64,000 nucleotides of DNA from Pempheris klunzingeri (Eukaryota; Chordata; Actinopteri; Acropomatiformes; Pempheridae): the NCBI RefSeq assembly GCF_042242105.1, contig NC_092013.1:12827618-12891617 (forward strand), read 5' to 3'. Under the pieces are notes generated by a model. It saw nothing but the letters and a program-made list of their open reading frames with translations, had not been told where the DNA came from and ran no database searches. Within the stretch, counting starts at the first letter, position 1; every line of letters starts with the position of its first letter. The position numbers were made by a program, and so were the translations under genes. Shown in pieces: positions 60,576-64,000 of the stretch.

Positions 60576-63300
60576 ACACATTTACTATGTTTTTTTGCCA
60601 CTTGGGGGCATCAGAAACAAGTTGTGAGCACAATGCTGACATACCAAATTGTCTTGCAGTTCAAAACATCTTGCAGTTACAGAGCAATGTCATCAATCAT
60701 GTGGAGTTGTATTCGTGTCCACCTGATGAATGTAAGTCTAATATTTACTCTTTTATGCAGTAACTCTGTTTTTGGTCTGCACCACCTCTTGAGGGGAAAT
60801 ATGTGGCTCTCTAGCTGCTCCACTTTCTTCATCAGCTCTGTAGGTTCACCAGTACAAATGATGCATTTCACATAGTTGTCATTTTGTCATTTGATACATT
60901 ATTATTAAAGTAAATACTGATCTAACATGTATTGTCAGTAGATAAGTTGAGGAAGGATGCCGTGCCCCTTTGTTAGAAAAATGACCAAGACACTGCGTTA
61001 GGGGTCGTTCAGTTGTTGTGTATCAAATTAATTATTGCCCATATGTGACAAGCACACTCAGTTTGTTTTTTACATCTCACCTGCTTTTCAGGTCCATCCA
61101 CAACAGTAATTCATTCAATGAAGCGAATGCACAGATCGTGTGACAAGACTGAACTAATCTTGCTCCACTCAAACCCCCAAGGTTTTGAGGCCAATCTGAC
61201 ATACATAGACTTTTATTATAGATGTCTGTAAAGTGTTACAACTGCTGTGAAATGGCTCCTTTCACCATCAGAATGCAGTCCAATTGCATTTGGAAAGCCT
61301 AGAAGAGCTGCACAATGAAATAATTTTATCCCCATTAAAATCAGCGGAGGGCCTGAAACGCTAGTGCGCATGCAAAAGATTTCACTTGGGAAGTCAAACT
61401 TTTTTGGCTTTATGTACCATTTAGTAACTTTCATAGAAATGAACAGGCCCTGCCTCCAACACTTTATCCAGTTCTCTTTAGACATTCATGGACAGGAAGT
61501 CCATGGATGTCAGAGCATATGGTTGAAAGGTCAGCATATAATTGCCTACTCATTATAGTCTTTATTTTTTAGAATTAATTATTCATCTGAGGTCCAAAGT
61601 TCATATTGCACCTTAGAAACGGCTGTTGAGGGAACAATCTCACCACAAAGTTGTCATAAAACTCAGATTTGCATTTTTTGAGCATTTGAAGACCTTCATG
61701 TTAGTTTAAAGTCTAAGAATGAAGACCATGTGATATGATTGAAAGCTCCAGAACAGCTGTGGTGAGTTATTGATGTGTGGTTTTGCAGCTTAGTAGGAAT
61801 TTGTTTGAAAACGTTGTTGGTTTCGTGCCTTCAGGGACACAGTTCATACACGAGACTCCGTTAATGGGCTTTACACATTTCACCACCCAGAAGAAATAAA
61901 GCCAGATTACTATCAACATTTTACCAACAGTTTAATTAACTTGGTCAGAAAAAAAGGTCAAAAAATATTCAGAAAGCAACTTTTTTCTGACTCAATCATC
62001 ATGACTCAATGTTTGTAAATGACAAACAGTTAACTTACTTGAAATACTGTAACCTTATTCTATTTAATCTGATCCATGTTTTATGTATAACTGATTTGCA
62101 TCAACTCATCAAATTTTAAGCAGTTTCTCACCATTCGAGTTGAGTCAATTTAACCAAATAATGAGTTGAAAACAAAGAAATAAATCAGTAATGATGAGCC
62201 TGTTAACTAATATTAAGACCTGATTTCCTCATTCATCGATAATAGTGAAAATATCTCATTAATTAATAGCACTTAAATCATGAAACTAACTACTTATATA
62301 CCAACCCTATTATTCATTCAATCACACAAACATTACCATTGATAAAACATTAGCTAACTGTTTATGATGTATTTACTGTTGACAATAGGCAGCATAGGCA
62401 GACATTAGCCTTTAAAAACTAAATTTTGATTGTTCTTTGAATGTGAAAAATGTCATATTACAGCATTTTTGTGTTATACAAGGAGATATTGTCACAAATT
62501 TCTGTTATACATGTAAAAAATTATACAAAATGATATAAACATTAACTGTCAAACTTGATAAATGAGTATTCTGTATAAAAACTATAATCAAACAAGAGAA
62601 AAGTTGACAGTTACAGTAGCCTAAAAATATGACCTTCATACTTCAGTTAATATATCCTTTTTGTGATTCGTACAGTGGCTGTACTCAGGTTAGAAACACT
62701 CAAAGTGTTGGGATAGCCTGGCTCAGTCTGCTAAGGTGCACATAGTGTGGTTTGAATCTGGCCTTTCTCTCATTACACTTCTTCATTTAGTTATAATTTA
62801 CGTAGGCGTTTCATCTATGTCACTCACAGTGACCGAAAAGTGACTGAAGTGTTCAGTTTGCATGGCTTATTTGGCAAGTGTCTATCAGTGTTACTTTACT
62901 TCAAATAGTTCAACAATCTGGTTAAAGCAAAACAAAACAAATGAAAATACTCATATGCTCAACACATTTACTTTAGATAAGTAACAGTTTTAAGTATCAA
63001 ACACCAGCCCGAAGATCATTTAGGTTTTACGGTCCACTTGCTAGTAGAGCAGAGAATTGTATTGTTGTTTATGTAATTGAAGACGTCACCTCTGACATTT
63101 AAAAACTAAATTAATTGGGGGAAAAAAAAGGTCATGTGATGACACCTGAGCCAGCTGCATCTGCAGCCATGACCATGATATGTGGCTGAAAGCTCAGAGA
63201 CTGAGGAGAAAACAAATGTTCCCAGTACAGTGAGTGGACCTTTGAGTTTAGTTTCTCTTCACCATGTTCATGACAGTAACACATTTTAAGCCGTTTCTTT
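60576..63300. other. Intergenic DNA between fkbp5 and the SLC6 gene
   Basis: No gene is recognised. The stretch at about 61080-61530 is less AT-rich than its surroundings and may be an old dispersed repeat. Nothing else is notable. Part of the right end probably belongs to the 3'UTR of the SLC6 gene. Confidence 0.45.
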
Positions 63301-63304
63301 GGCG

Positions 63305-63390
63305 AAGGGATTTCCAACCGGGAGGTCGGGACCCCCACAAGGGGCCACAGCGTAAATCTGACGGGTCGCAAGATCATTATTAACAGGTGA
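63305..63390. repeat. 'gggtcgggaccccc' dispersed repeat fragment
   Basis: 'tttccaaccgggaggtcggg', 'acccccacaaggggccaca' and 'gggtcgcaagatcatta' follow the order of an abundant teleost hAT-like repeat terminus. It lies in the probable 3'UTR of the SLC6 gene. Confidence 0.55.
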
Positions 63391-63613
63391 GGAGAGCAGA
63401 TTTCTGTTGCACAAAATTGTGTTGTAGTGTTGATGAATTTGAGCTGCTCACAATCAGCTGGTATACATATGCGTCTGGTAGAAGCGGGGTCATGCTTTGT
63501 TTTAAAGAGGTCAAACACCAAAAAAACCTGCTTTAAAAGAAACTTGGAGTAGGTTTTTCTCATGCCTCACAGTGGTCCGTACGTCCGAAGCTGCTCCAGT
63601 TTGTCTGTTGTCA

Positions 63614-64000
63614 TTAGGACACCACACTGTCAGGAGATGAGGTCAAGTCCAGCAATTCAAGCTCTTTCTTCTCTGATTTGTTCAAAGAAAGGTCTGCAGC
63701 TGGAGTGCATAAGATGGCGATCCTCTGACAAAGAAGAATATCGGTTTTCATGAAAATAAACAAGCAAGCGAGCAAACAAACAAATAAATAAATGAGTAAA
63801 CAAAACGCATCGCCTTTTGAAGACATGTTGATTCATTTACATATACAAACAGCTCACCTCTCGCAGTGTACCAGGAGTGGTGCTCACATTGTACAGCATC
63901 CAGAGAGGAACCATGAGTGTAGAGGAGAGAGTGAACCACCAGCCAAGAGCATAACCCCACCATGGATACTCAATAGTGTTGTTGAACTTCAGAGGAGTGT
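63614..64000 (-). CDS. SLC6 family Na+/Cl- dependent transporter, C-terminal end (partial)
   Basis: Two exons are visible on the minus strand: one running in from beyond the window to 63858, and the last at 63724-63614, ending in TAA. The first encodes TPLKFNNTIEYPWWGYALGWW and the final transmembrane helix (FTLSSTLMVPLWMLY), then NVSTTPGTLRE. The second encodes a cytosolic tail beginning RIAILCTPAADL and ending SSPDSVVS. The pattern PLK(F/Y)N..YPWWG.. LGW and ..TPGT.(R/K)ER matches the GABA/betaine/taurine branch of SLC6, nearest in feel to SLC6A13/GAT2. I cannot fix the paralogue from about 85 residues. The rest of the gene lies to the right of the window. Confidence 0.85.

Noticed and set aside
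1-64000. CRISPR arrays, integrated prophage or virus-like elements
   Set aside because: No regularly spaced short repeats with unique spacers and no capsid, envelope, integrase or reverse transcriptase frame were seen; the only mobile sequences are short MITE, SINE or LINE fragments.

Overview
The window is a piece of a ray-finned fish genome, most likely a percomorph teleost. The reasons are compact vertebrate genes with GT-AG introns of 0.1-5 kb, AT-rich intergenic DNA, (CA)n/(TG)n microsatellites, and dispersed repeats typical of spiny-rayed fish (a LINE 3' tail ending in 'ggcgctatataaataaa', long-TIR MITEs, 'ggtgg-aatgtaac' elements). I see no bacterial, phage or CRISPR sequence and no retroviral or other virus-like element.

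Layout: (1) 1.3-6.2 kb, + strand: tgfa, the EGF-family growth factor precursor, carrying a tandemly duplicated propeptide exon. (2) 10.75-11.75 kb, - strand: hdhd3, a HAD-family protein, with a non-coding first exon near 13.4 kb. (3) 13.8-15.8 kb, + strand: trub2, a TruB-type pseudouridine synthase, head-to-head with hdhd3 across a short shared promoter region. (4) 18.7-29.7 kb, - strand: a rab44-like giant GTPase gene. One ~6 kb exon encodes a repetitive, disordered, acidic region carrying nine copies of a basic motif ([RK]RK[LMFI]GSxRR). It is spliced to eight small exons that encode a complete Rab GTPase domain ending in Cys-Cys. (5) 31.1-36.3 kb, - strand: srsf3, an SR splicing factor, with a clear candidate poison exon at 32.2-32.65 kb. 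(6) 36.4-45.9 kb: gene-poor DNA made largely of decayed repeats. (7) 46-57.4 kb, + strand: fkbp5 (FKBP51), with a probable 5'UTR exon at 46.6 kb and several glucocorticoid-response-element-like palindromes in its promoter and introns. (8) 63.6-64.0 kb, - strand: the last two exons of an SLC6 transporter running off the right end.

The rab44-srsf3-fkbp5 grouping matches human chromosome 6p21, where SRSF3, RAB44 and FKBP5 are near neighbours. This supports naming the giant GTPase gene rab44. No cdkn1a is seen between srsf3 and rab44, where it lies in human. The tgfa, hdhd3 and trub2 part comes from elsewhere in the human arrangement, so the window spans an old rearrangement point.

Most worth a second look: the tgfa exon duplication, the motif-repeat expansion and near-identical internal duplication in rab44, the srsf3 poison exon with an immediate stop, the GRE-like sites around fkbp5, and an unusual arginine-rich C-terminus on fkbp5. 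All gene models were built by eye from splice sites and reading frames. Each is phase-consistent from first to last exon, but none has been checked against transcripts.
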